64,000 nucleotides of DNA. Origin: Diatrype stigma. Its lineage: Eukaryota; Ascomycota; Sordariomycetes; Xylariales; Diatrypaceae. Position 1 is the first letter of the stretch; each line of letters begins with the position of its first letter. Below, in pieces: positions 1 to 11,311 of the stretch. The stretch covers positions 1 to 64,000 of the forward strand of contig JAKJXP020000023.1 in the NCBI GenBank assembly GCA_022225965.2. Direction: 5' to 3'. Below the pieces are notes generated by a model. That model was not told the origin of the DNA, made no database searches, and worked only from the letters and a program-made list of their open reading frames with translations. Position numbers and translations under genes: made by a program.

Positions 1-1455
1 ATCCCCCCCCCCCCCCCCCCCCCCCCCCCTTTATAGGGGTAGAGAGGGGGGATGGTATTATCAACCCAAGGAGAGAGAAACGTAGACAACACACAGCGCC
101 AACCTTCTATGTATCCATTCATAAAGCCTCCCTCTTTATCTTGGCAGGTGAATAGAGCAAGATATAGTCCACCTAGCAGGTAGGTAACAGTCAATGCCAT
201 CCCCACAAAGATAGATGGTTTTGCTGTTGCGAGTAGATTCAAGTGAAGCAGTCTACAACCTATGTAGTCAGTGAAATACCGGTTAGGAAACTTCCTTGCT
301 TGAGGTCCTCTATTTTTGGGTTGTCTTTGTCAACGGCATGTCATTTTCTCTCATCCTACTGTATCTACCTAGATAACCTAATCTACTCACTACCCAAGTA
401 CGCAGGTCTATCTCGTAGATAGCTAGGTAGGAAGCCGAGGGCGTTGATCGTCACGGTCGTCGTCGTCGACATTGCGGGGTAGTTGGTGAGACGTATTATT
501 AACGCAAAAGAAGCAAGCAGGCAAGCAAAACGGGAATTGGCAAATGGTATCAAAAAAGGACCTTAAGAAGCCTTCGGAAGAAAAGCTCCACCACCGTAAC
601 CCAAGGCGAAGGGGAAAGAAGCCTCTCCTAGCTAGCCAGCTAACACCTGGTTTACCTTATCTAGGTATTAGGGGGGTAGCCTTGTCAGCCATGGAACCTG
701 ATCAAGCGTTTCTTCCTTTAGTCCAGTGTGGTCGGTTGGGTCTATTCCAGTTCATTTCGTTCCATCCCGTTTCAAGCCAACCCAGCTCAGTCATACCATC
801 GTCCTCGATGTATCAAAATGATTCCTTTCCCATATACAAATTGCCACCAAAATGCGGCCCGGGTTCGTACGTATAGACTATTGGTCTCCGGGGGGTATTG
901 TTATTGGGTGTGGAATCAAACGTCATCAAATTGTAACGTTATGAGATTATTGACGGCCAATCCGTCCATCAGGGAGGCTCGGTCAGTCCCACACTCAGGC
1001 AGAATTGGATGAGAGGCGGGTAAGTAAATACTGAAATGGCCGATATCCCAAATTATTTAGCTTATAAGCAAGACTTCTCGTGGTTCCTCGGCCGCTCTTT
1101 CTCATGATATTTTTACCGCGGGGAATATCGAGAAGAAAGAGAAGACCACGGAGACAGCAATACTCGCCTCGGATTGGTGAATGCGAACGATGATGTAGTA
1201 TAGATGGGCGAACGGGCGTGCTGTTATCCCGATATGCCCAAGTAAATCGAACCCCGATTCTTCCTGGCCGCAAAGTGACGATGAAGCAAATTCGGGCGAT
1301 AGCAAGTGCCGCATGTGCAAGAAAGTCTATATGGGCGGTGAACTCCAAGGGTCCTGACTGGAACGTCAGATCAGTGCACCATAACCCCCCTCAGTCATTT
1401 TGCACTTGCTGTGCTGACCATGGTGAAAAAGCCTCGAAGAAGCTGGTAGAAGCGC
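1..1455. other. Gene-poor left edge
   Basis: The window opens in a homopolymer of about 27 C (positions 3-29), followed by AT-richer spacer with scattered TAGGTAG-like words. I see no gene that I can support. The only protein-like stretch is at 1199-1463 on the plus strand, a cysteine-containing open frame discussed under findings. The minus-strand helicase gene ends at 1456, so this tract is its 3' flank. Confidence 0.5.
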
Positions 1456-4400
1456 TCATTTGAACAGGCTTCGCAGATCCAGGAGCTTCTGCTTAGCAGC
1501 TTCCGCCTTGTCAATGACCTTGGTTCTGTCCATGCTCAGGCTAGCGAGCTGCATCTTCTTCTCCTGCAGCTCGAGCATCTTCTCCTCGATGCTGTTCTGC
1601 ATGATATACCGGACGGTCCGGACGGGTCGTTTCTGACCCAAACGGTGGACGCGGTCAATAGCTTGTGCCTCGGCCGCTGGGTTGTACTGAGGCTCCATCA
1701 CGTACACGTTGTTTGCCGAAGTGAGGTTCAGACCTAGACCGCCAGCCATGATCGAGACGAGAATGACGTGGACGGAGTCGTCCTCGCGGAAAGCATCCAT
1801 TGCGTTAGTCCGTGCGATGCGAGTCATCTTACCATCAAGGCGAGTGTACTTGATGCCAGCGTTATCAAGAGCAAGCTGGATGAGGTCAAGGTGTGATGTC
1901 CACGCGGAAAACACGACCGATTTGAAAGGCGGTGACCCAGCAGGAAGCTCATTACTGTCGGCCTTGGATTTCAGGAGGTCTTCGATCAAGGCCCGCGTTT
2001 TCGTGTGGGGTCCATTATATGCATCTTTCAGCTTCCCATTGGTTCCGGGTTTAGCCTTCTGGCCATGAGCGTCATGCTCGACCTCCGCTTTGGATTTGCG
2101 TATTTCGTTGTAGGCGAGTCGGACATGGGTTTGGCAAATAGGACAAGTGCCATGACCATGGTTGCCTACCTCTTCGTCCCAGGCCGAGATGCAATGGGTA
2201 CAAAGAAGATGGAAGCAGGCGGTCATATAACCGAGTACGTCTTCCTCGCGCTCGCCTTCTAGGTCGGCTCCATCCGCTGGACCGCCAATCTTGCGGTTGC
2301 AAGTGATGCACACGTCACTATTCGTCTCCTGCATCAATGCAAACGCCTCGTAAGCTCTCGTCTCGATCAATGCTGGCTTATCACCATCATCCTCATCGCT
2401 ATCAAGGTCGATAGCCGAGTCTTGGGTCATGCCTTGGACAAGTTCCAGGTCTGACTCGCTAAGTAGGTCCTTACCATGCGCAGAAATCAAGCGCAGTCTA
2501 AGAATTGACTGAAGGATGTGGATATACGTTTTCCCTCCTATCATCTTTTCTCGGCCGGCAGCGAGGACTTGCACCTTATCCTGCGCATTCTGTTCGAACA
2601 GGCTGTAGATCTTGCGCTCGGATTCTGTGAATTCAAGCCTGATAATCTGGTCTGATCTAGGGGGCAAGTCGATTCTGTCCTTCAAGCGTCGTAATGTAAT
2701 ACTGTCGACAAGAACCCGAAGCTTGGGCACGATCTCGGGATCGCAGGTCTTGAAGGGGGAAACGATGAACTGCGTGAACTTGCCCTTTTCGTCGAACGGC
2801 TTCAATCGTAGAAATGCGAGTAATGCTGCGAGGTCATCAAGCTTGTTTTGCACAGGAGTGCCCGTGACTGCCCAACGGCGATTTGCCTGGAGACGGCATA
2901 TAGCCTTGAACTGAAGAGTTGACTGCTCTCGGATCATATGAGCCTCGTCGAGTACCACACGGAACCAGCCAATCTCCTCGAGAGGATAAGGGCCCGCTCT
3001 ACCCTTCTTACGGGCTGCAACTTCGCTAGCGACTGATCCATATGTCGTTAGCACAAGGTCAAACTTGGCGAGCCTTTTCGCATCTTTCATCCTGTTCGAA
3101 CCGTGGTAGACGTAGTAGCTGATTGAGCCCGGCTTAAGATGCGCCTTGATCTGTTCTTCCCAGTTGGTGATGGTGCTGAGAGGGCACACCAACAACGTTG
3201 CTTTGCCATTAAGAGATAACTCAGTCAGCCCCAGCGGCTCCTGCACTGGCACATTAAATTGCCTAGAGCCCCCGTTTTTCTTCGGCGGCGGAGGAGCTTG
3301 TGGCTGCGAAGGAGGAAGGTGAGACCACTCTTCGGCCACACCAAGGGAGCCCGTGAGAAGCGATAGGATACTGAGAGTTTTGCCTAGACCCATCATATCT
3401 GCGAGAATGCCACCAAGAGTTTCCTGAGGAGGGTCGCGCTGTGAGTGTCCAGTGATAACATTGTGGAAGACCTTTTGGCCATGGTTGCCATATCGAATAC
3501 GCCAGAACGAATCCGTCGTCTTGCCATCGTTCGCCCACTCACGAGGCTGCTCCTTCTTGGTCATGAAATACAGCCCCTGCTTTTGATGCTTGAGGAGTTC
3601 CGTCTGGATTCGTGAGTCCGGATCCATCTCCGGTAGGTCTTCGCTCTTGGTAAGAGAGTCAAAAACTCCCATGACTTCTGAGCGGATTTCCTCAACGGTT
3701 CGCATCGACGGTGGCGGAATCGCCGTTGATGTTGACGATGAGGCTGAGACGCGCTCCTTTACTGCAGGCGGCAGCTTTGGACCCTCCATGAGCTGTGGAT
3801 TCTCATACTTGATGCCGGGTTCCACCCGTGGAGGGTTACGAAGCCAAAGGTTCTTTCGCGACAGATGTGCACCGACAGATCTGCTACTCTTGCGGGGGCC
3901 ATAGAGCATCAGATCCAGTGTATAGCTCCTTGAAGTTTCCTGCCCGGCTTCCTCCCCAGCAACTTTCTGTCTTGTTGGTATTCTGCAATCGGTTCGGAGC
4001 TGTAGGGCGGAGGAGTCTAAAAGGCGCGCAAGAGCCCCGGATGTGCTGGGATCAAGGGTGCCCACTATCTTGCGGGTGTAGTCGTAGGCCTGAATAGTAT
4101 CCGTTGGGTCGGCATGCCTCCGGTTGAGGACGATTTTGACTTGAGGCCAGTAAGACGTTGACATGATCGAGATAGCACCTGGCTTGGGGCTTGGCACGAT
4201 GTGGCAGTTCAATCTTGCATTCTGGATCATGCCGTAACATATCTCCTCGTCTTTAGGTGCCTGTATCTCAATGACCTCTTCGTCGTCCCCTATGACAGGT
4301 TAGTTTGGCTGAAGATCTCTTGTTCTAGATAACTCACCGGCATTGGTTAGATCAACCATTTCAACAGTTTTCGGGGTGGGTTGGTTTGCTGTTGCCTCTC

Positions 4401-5010
4401 GTCTCTCCCTGACATGCCCTCCAAGCATGCCGCCGCTACCACCACCGAATCCATGAGTGACGCTTATGTTCCCGTCATTCTCATTCTGCGTTTTACGGCG
4501 TTTTGGTTGAGGTACGAATGCCCGGTGTTCGATGTTATTCATGCGCTCGATCATGCCACCAAAGCCATTTGTCTGTGGCATGTGGAGGCCATTGGGTTGG
4601 GGTGGTGCCCTGTTGGGCTGGAACATTTGCTCTGCAGCATAGCCTTCGTTCGGGGTCGAGAATTGGAATTCGACGGGGGTAGAGCTCTCGGTGATGGGAG
4701 TGGAATGGCGGGTTCCTTCCTTGCTGGTCGGTGCTGAGGCGTTGTAGCCCTTGGGGTTCAGCAACAGTGCCGGGTTTAGGTTCAGGGCCGAGGGCGAGTT
4801 GGTCGATCGGTAGCTGTTTCGCGCAGGTCCTTGAGATGAAGTTGAGACGTAAGTATCATCGTGGGATTTGTCTACAGGCAAAATAACCTTAGGAGAAGGG
4901 GAGGCGCTCATAGACCTGTGCCTCTTGATGTGATGCGCCGGGGGCGGGAGGGGAGATGAAAAGGAGCGGGAGCTGGGATTACCAGTTGGATAGCTGTCGT
5001 TCGAGGCCAT
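1456..5010 (-). CDS. SNF2-family DNA translocase with RING finger (Rad5/HLTF type)
   Basis: CDS complement(1456..4289, 4338..5010), about 1168 residues. The 48-nt intron (GTGAGT...AAACTAACC...CATAG) joins two open frames without a break. The N-terminal 225 residues are low-complexity and probably disordered. Residues ~245-350 look like a divergent HIRAN-type module, which is tentative. The ATPase core has motif I DMMGLGKT at ~520, motif II DEAH at ~670 and the motif VTGTPVQNKL. A C3HC4-like RING (CITC...CFHLLCTHC...CPIC) sits at ~880-930, between the two helicase lobes, and the C-terminal lobe ends with GLGLNLT...DRVHRLGQ. A RING between the lobes marks the Rad5/Rad16/HLTF group, which act in post-replication repair by PCNA polyubiquitination and fork remodelling. 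Which member this is cannot be settled here. I chose ATG 5010 (MASND) over the upstream in-frame start at 5061. Confidence 0.9.
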
Positions 5011-7637
5011 GGTGTGTTGAGTAGAAGCAGCTTTTCGTCTGAAGAACTGTGCTTGGCACATACGGCTGCATGCATATAGTGCTCAAGATGTATGAAGGCC
5101 TTGAGGTGGAAGCTTCATGACAAAGGCGTAGTGGGATTAGTTCGGTGTTGTTGGCATAGTTGTAGTTGGAATTGTAGTGGGAGTTGGAGTTGACAAGGTG
5201 AAGGTTCGAGGTGTGGCGCATACGAACATTGGAGAGGGTCTAACGCAGCAAGTTGGAACAACCGAGGAAGGAGGAAGCGGTTACAAGGCGTTTGCTAGTA
5301 GTTGCCAAAAGAATGGACGCAACAATATGCCGGCAATGAATGCGACGACAGTCGTTACAGAGTTCTAGGAACTGATGGCGAAGCCGACCGGTACGGGGAA
5401 GGAGACGGGGACAACAACCCAAGGCAGGGAGAGACGCGCAGGTGAGGTAGAGGCTGTCAGCTGTGTCACGGGGACAGGTCCAGGTAGCTAGCAGTTGGAA
5501 GTGCTTAATATTTTCTGGTTGTCTGGTTGCATTCACGGGCTGCCTAGGGATATGCCGGCTCCCATTCGTTGCCATACAACCAGATGGAGGTGAGGATGGG
5601 CTGGCTATCTTGGCTATAGGTATGTATAATAGGTCTGTACAAAGCACAGAAGGTCCAGCACAGAATCACACCTATGCACCCATGGCATTCGGGGTATCAT
5701 CAGTGGAAGGGAGCGGCATGAGCTAATCGCCTATCCGGCCTATCAACGCTTATCGGTGACGACCTCCTCGCTCTTGATAGGCGGCTATTGCCCCTCCCTC
5801 CCTCTCTCTAGGCTCCTCCCCTCTGTACCTAAAGTGCTAACTTTGACTAGGGAGTATGTAACTTCCAGGTTATAGGTTAGTTTGACATGCCCACCCAGTC
5901 TATATGACACTTCCGTTATACTTGATTATGTCACCTTCATGTTATAGTTAGGTAGCTGTTGCCTGTCAGTCTTGTTTGCCTGCTTACTACCCCAGCTGCC
6001 CTGCCTGCCTGTCGCCTAACCTCCCGTCCTCAGGCACACCCATAGGGCCGTCATCGGCTAGTCCTGCCTGCCTCGAAGCTTGTTGCCGCAGTCCAGTTTT
6101 GCAACATTGGAACTTCGCAGCTTTGTCCTTCTGCTGCTCTCCCTCTCCCCCTTGCTCTTGGGTCCATAACTCCATACTATTATGTACTTCGTACCTACAT
6201 GCCTCCTTAGTATAGCTCGCATGCAAGCCGGCGGGAACAGTGTGGGGACAATGCACCAGCAGGAACGGCAGAACGCGTACAAGTGCGGGACAAGTGAAAT
6301 CTTGATGGGGTCTTGTGATCAGGATGAGCAGCAAAATAATAAAATATGGGAAGCTCTCTGTCAGTTCTGCTCGCTGTTGGCGCTTTCCCCGGCGTGCCAG
6401 CTGACCACGTGCCCCACCCATTTTGGGCATAGATGGCCCCCCCACATCGCCCGCGTCGCGCCGTCGCCTCTGCGCCTGCATCAACCCTGTCCTTGGGATG
6501 TGGGAGTGGAAGGGCAGAAGCACAGGAGGGCAAGGGCAGTAGGGGATGGGTTGAGCATTGAGGTGGAAGTGCATGCATGCAGAACATGCATTCACGCAGG
6601 CCCATTCACGCATTGTACATCCCTGAATGTATGCGCCGTCGGTTGTAGGGTTGCTTGAGGTTATGTAAGAGGTAGGTACATCCTCGAATATACACTGCAC
6701 CTATATTATATACTTACCTACCTCGGTAATATAGTAGTTAGTATAATATAGTAGATGCAACTATCCCGCCATCGTGGGGTGAAGGCTCCTTGCCAAAAGT
6801 TTCAGCTTTCTGCACGTACTATGGCTATGTAGGTACCTATCTACCTACATACCTGCATAGAGTAGCTTTTTGGAAGCTGTTGGCCTATGTAGGAAGGGGT
6901 AGTAGCAAGTACAAGTTCTTGGATCTTCAGTTCTTGTGAAGTTGTGAAAACATGCATGTGCATATACTACATAGGTGGGCATCCAATGTGGTGTAAATGC
7001 CACCTGGGATGTCTGGCGAAATTCCCAGATGGGTACATAGGTATTGTATTGTACATGAGATACTTCATTTCTTAAACTTTAGCCATCCTATATATCATCT
7101 TATCATAGAAGCCCAAATCTGCTGTGAAAATAACACCTTGAACTTCATTCACCCTCGTAAAGACGACCAGCATGTAGGCAGTAAAAACACCTGGTAGGTA
7201 ATAGCACAACATATCGAAACATCACTCCCTGCCTAATGCCTTGTACACTGAATCTTACTTCAACGTCCCCTCAGCCCCTGACTACTTTCCTCATACTCGA
7301 AACGGCCTCACTGCTTCACTGCTCAACCCCTATGAGATGTTTGTACAGACGCCTATGCCTATCTGCCTGGCATGCCTTATCTGGTCTACTCTGGTAGAAA
7401 CCTGATGGGTATCGGCGGCCTGTGTGTTTTAGCCCCGAGGTTTCTTTCGTCCGAAGCCAACTCGTCCGATGGCTTATGGAAGCCGAGTCTGATGGCGATG
7501 TTCACCCGACGGTGATGCTCACCCGGCGGCGATGTTCACCTAGCTTGGTGGTATGCTACATGCTCGTAGCTAAGGGAAAAGGGATAATGACTTGGGCCTG
7601 GGCCTTTGCCAAAATACCAACGTGCGATTATCTCACA
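5011..7637. other. Gene-poor spacer
   Basis: This is 2.6 kb between the helicase start and a small hypothetical gene. Both strands carry open frames up to ~240 codons at 5987-6700, but they overlap each other, match no family I recognise and have composition-driven residues. Around 6700-6870 there is a run of TACCTACCTCGGTAATATAG / TAGGTACCTATCTACCTACATACC repeats. The first few hundred bases must contain the helicase promoter and 5' leader. Confidence 0.5.
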
Positions 7638-8207
7638 TTAGATGGGATTGACCTGCTGCTTCTGATTCGTCGGAGAGATCTCACTCCGGATGACAATGTC
7701 ATGTTGCTGCTCCAGGTAATCGTGCCAAATGATCGGAAGCGGCTCGTCGATGACAAAGTCCCCGGCGGCAGCGGCAGCGGCAGCTTCTTCGTGCTTCCGG
7801 CACCGGCTCCTCGTCCTCTGCCGCCGGCGCTTCGGCGTATCCTGAGGGGCGCGCGCGTGGTGGTGCGCCGAGCGGGAGCGAGACGGGCTCTGGCTCCGCT
7901 GCCGCTGGTTCAATTGCAGCACTTGTAGGAACCGTTTGCGCGTGGGAGAGAGCGACGTGCCCCTGACGCGCGACACGTTCCGGGATACGTCCAGCCGGGA
8001 GGTAGAGCGGTATCGGCAACGGCCGCGGAAGACGGCCGACTCGCCCGATGGGATCTGCTGTCTGGCAGGGGCGGGTGCCTCGAGAGATCCTCCCGGTGGG
8101 CTGCGTCTTCGTTTGCGCCCGCGTTGATAGTCTGGCTCGGCTGCTGAGGCAAAGGTCGTGATTGTGATGTCGAGAAACGGCTCGTTTGCTACAGCGTGGG
8201 CTGTCAT
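7638..8207 (-). CDS. Small hypothetical protein, Arg/Ser-rich
   Basis: Single open frame of 189 codons starting at ATG 8207. The protein starts MTAHAVANEPFLDITITTF, then becomes strongly basic with RKRRR, SPSRSRS and KRRRQRTRSR tracts (residues ~35-135). A short poly-Ala run follows, then a non-repetitive acidic/hydrophobic tail (FVIDEPLPIIWHDYLE). The RS-like repeats resemble SR-type nuclear or RNA-binding proteins, but no folded domain is visible, so I assign no function. In favour of a real gene are the ATG start, the ordered N- and C-terminal flanks and the codon position-3 GC rise compared with the surrounding spacer. Against it are the biased composition and a 168-codon open frame on the opposite strand. 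Confidence 0.45.
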   Translation of the reverse strand: MTAHAVANEPFLDITITTFASAAEPDYQRGRKRRRSPPGGSLEAPAPARQQIPSGESAVFRGRCRYRSTSRLDVSRNVSRVRGTSLSPTRKRFLQVLQLNQRQRSQSPSRSRSAHHHARAPQDTPKRRRQRTRSRCRKHEEAAAAAAAGDFVIDEPLPIIWHDYLEQQHDIVIRSEISPTNQKQQVNPI

Positions 8208-11200
8208 GGTGGGTTCGATCTAGTCGCTAGAGGGATGCTGGGGATGGTAGTAGGGTGGGCAATTGGGCGTGTGCAGCAGCTGTATCGGGAGTTGGCGGTT
8301 GTTTGCCTTTGTCGCCGGTTCAAAGGGACAAAACTTTTCGATCTTATGCCTCTCTTGAAAAAGTGCGGGTGGTGTCTCGCCTATGGCATGAAATAATCGA
8401 TACAGGCAATCAAAAAGGGAGGCACAAACGGTTGTGATCTGAAACAGACGACGTGGTTGTTGGTAGTCAGGTTGGGCAAATCCGTTTCACCACTACACAA
8501 CTAAGTAGACAGAGAGAAGAGGGACAGGAGCTCTGGATATATTGTGAGCGTTGGTGTGGCTCTCTTATCAATGTGACAATCCAAGCCACCCTGCCAGAAG
8601 CCAGAGTGACAGAATGACAGAGTGGGTTTGTGAAAGGAAGCGCGCCCTCACGTTCCAGGAGTTCCCACGAATGGGAAACCTAAAGTCAAGCGATCAGACC
8701 AACTTGGCGACAGTGCCATTGGTGGCCATGGCTGAAGCCAAAACGACGGGTGGTGATCGGCGTTTCCCTAATCATCTCCAGGATCAGTCTGGGGAACGTG
8801 CTTTGCAGGGTTTGTGGAAACCTTCCATTGGCTCCGTTATCAAGGACCAGACGAGACCAGACGTACCTGACGTAGTGTAGGTAGTCAGAAATGAACTTGG
8901 AGAGCCTGAGAGCCTGAGAGCCGTTGGAACTCTATTCCATGCCAAACTGATAACCGAACCCCCTATCTAGCGCTAGCCAATCCGTCCAGCACAGCTTAAG
9001 GTTTACTAGTAGAACTGAGATGGTGTTGTGATATGATGAAATGACTTATAAGTGAGTGCAGGTGCTTCCAGGTTGCTAGCTTAGCAATACTCTCTAACTA
9101 CTTCGTACCTAAGCACCCCTCCCCTTATATACAGTTGGGCACACAAGCCAATGGACGAATCGTACCGAAAATCCACGAGCATGGTTCGATAGTTTACATA
9201 TTGCCGATTCAAATGCAACTCTAGCTGCAGGGCCCCTCGGGTTCCTCAGCCTATGGAAATGGGGACAGCTCATGAGTTATGTAGGAGATCGCGTGATCGT
9301 GGAGCAATTTGGTCAATGAAAGCTTTGTACGAAGTATTGCCCCCTACACATTGTAGACTACCTACTGCAAGCTCTCTCCGACAGAGACAAGCTAAGACTA
9401 CTGCTCAATGTAGGACTAAGCTTCCACTGGTAAACCGCCAAATGTCGACCACTCAAAACTTGCAACGAAGCAGTGGTTTCCAGGTACCTGTAAGCACAAG
9501 CTCTTTCGTCATTCCCTAGCTAGACAACCCGTTCTGATTATGGCATCAGGAATGGAGATGCTCTGGGAATCGAACCTATGCAATGCTGTAGTGCGGCCAT
9601 TTTGATTCTGTTCGCATAAGAGTACCAATGTCTTCGGGTTCTACTCTGGAGTCAAGTTCGTATACTAGTTATAAGACAGCCGCGGGTGCCGCCTCATAAT
9701 CTCATAGGTGATACCTATCTCACATGTGATAGAATATCGAATACATCTTGCAAACGAGTCAGGGTAGCAACAACGACAGAGGTTGAATACTTAGTCCGAA
9801 GTAGTGGATGCGCCTCATCATCGATATGGTCATCGATAGGAAGACATTCTAGGTAGTTAGTGCTTCTTCACTGTTACATAGAGGACTATCTGCAGGTTTA
9901 GCAAAAGCAAAGGCGGGTAGGTTCCCAGCGGTTCCCAGAGCTGTCAGAATGCGGGGGAGACTAATACATACCTGGGAATGCCTAGTTGATAGTATTATAG
10001 TAGGTTGATCTAGTACTAGTATAACTAGTAGCGTCTCGGAATGGAAAGGGGCTTGGGAGTTCCGAGAGCCGTCCAAACTATCGATATTCTAGACCGTGGT
10101 CGATATCCTCATCACGGCTGCTCGGTTGCTAGGTCGGTTTGCCATTGACGATTTATCCAGCCAAGACTTTGTTATACGAACGGTCAGGCGGATTGGATAG
10201 CCGTTATGTACGTATATGACCAGGACCTATTGTAGTCATCCATCTACCTAAAGTATTGTCATATGCAGTCAGTTTAACGATCATGTAATCGTATATCGTA
10301 GCGGTCTATACTCCGAACTAACAATCCTATAGACCTACTACAAAGGTACATATACAGTCAGTATCAAGCTCCATCTTCCGTTGAATAAGTAAGGAAACAG
10401 ACACCACCTTCAGAATCATTCGATAAAGGTATATCAGATATATATATATATATACGCAATAAGGTCTATTGTCTATTCGCAGGGTCCCCAGACCGGCGAG
10501 GCCGTTCAACCAAGCATATATACAAGGTACGGATATATGAAGGTAGCGATGCAGATGGACGCATAAGATAAGCTGATAAAGACCCCTGACTAGGTACCTA
10601 CTTACTTAAGCAAGTAAGTGGTCCACCACCTGGGCCCTGGGGCAGGCTTCAGCTGAAATAGGGGAGCTCGGGCCAATGAGCAACGGAATGACTAAAAAAG
10701 ATGTCGTCGTAGGTAGGTACCGACTTGCTCTGCTACTTCATACAGTACGGAAACCTACGTGACGTGTCTCTGACACGTTCTGAAGCTTCAACCTGCTTGC
10801 CCTGCTTGCTTTTATACCATTTATTGTACCAATTACTACTACTACTACATACCAAAACTATCACGATAGTATAATCCATCAATCTGTCTGCACACAATAC
10901 AGTACCTACTTCTTCCAATAAGAGTTTCAATATAATAATTCTTTGTCTACTTCTTCAATTACTACGTACTATCCGTGTAGCATCCCCAGACCTACTTAGG
11001 TAGCACTAGGCATTGTGTCCAGGGGCGTTTCGTTAGCCTCCTGTTTAGGAACAGCAGCATCGGTTTCATCATCTCGACTTAATCCAATCAACCAAATTCA
11101 GGGGTCTATAGAGAAAAGGAAAACGGCCGAGACCTACTCGAACGAAAGATCCATCCGAGAACCCACCCACGCCCTGGGTTCCCAATCTGCTGCTTCCTTG

Positions 11201-11311
11201 AGGACCCTTTTGCAGATGAGAATGCAATAGACAGTAATACCACGAATCCACACATCGACACGACACATCCATCCCAGCGACCGAACCAATTCCTCCCGCC
11301 CCGTAGCAACA
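8208..11311. other. Gene-poor spacer upstream of LSB6
   Basis: This is 3.1 kb with only short, unconvincing open frames (under 110 codons). Visible structure includes a (TA)n run at 10438-10455, a perfect short inverted repeat (8-nt arms 10600-10607 and 10612-10619 around AAGC), and several TAGGTACCTA-type palindromes. The last few hundred bases are the LSB6 promoter and leader. I see nothing else. Confidence 0.5.
10600..10619. repeat. Short perfect inverted repeat
   Basis: ACTTACTT and AAGTAAGT arms flank a 4-nt AAGC loop, directly after a TAGGTACCTA palindrome at 10591-10600. It could form a small hairpin. No gene lies within 600 bases, so a role as terminator or operator cannot be argued. 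Confidence 0.5.

Noticed and set aside
5987..6700. 237-codon minus-strand and 158-codon plus-strand frames
   Set aside because: They overlap each other, have repetitive Cys/Pro/Gln composition, and no splice-linked partner or known motif. I could not support either as a gene.
9560..9600. tRNA-like GGTTCGATTCCC on the minus strand
   Set aside because: The T-loop word is present, but the flanking five bases do not pair and no D-arm, anticodon arm or acceptor stem can be folded around it.
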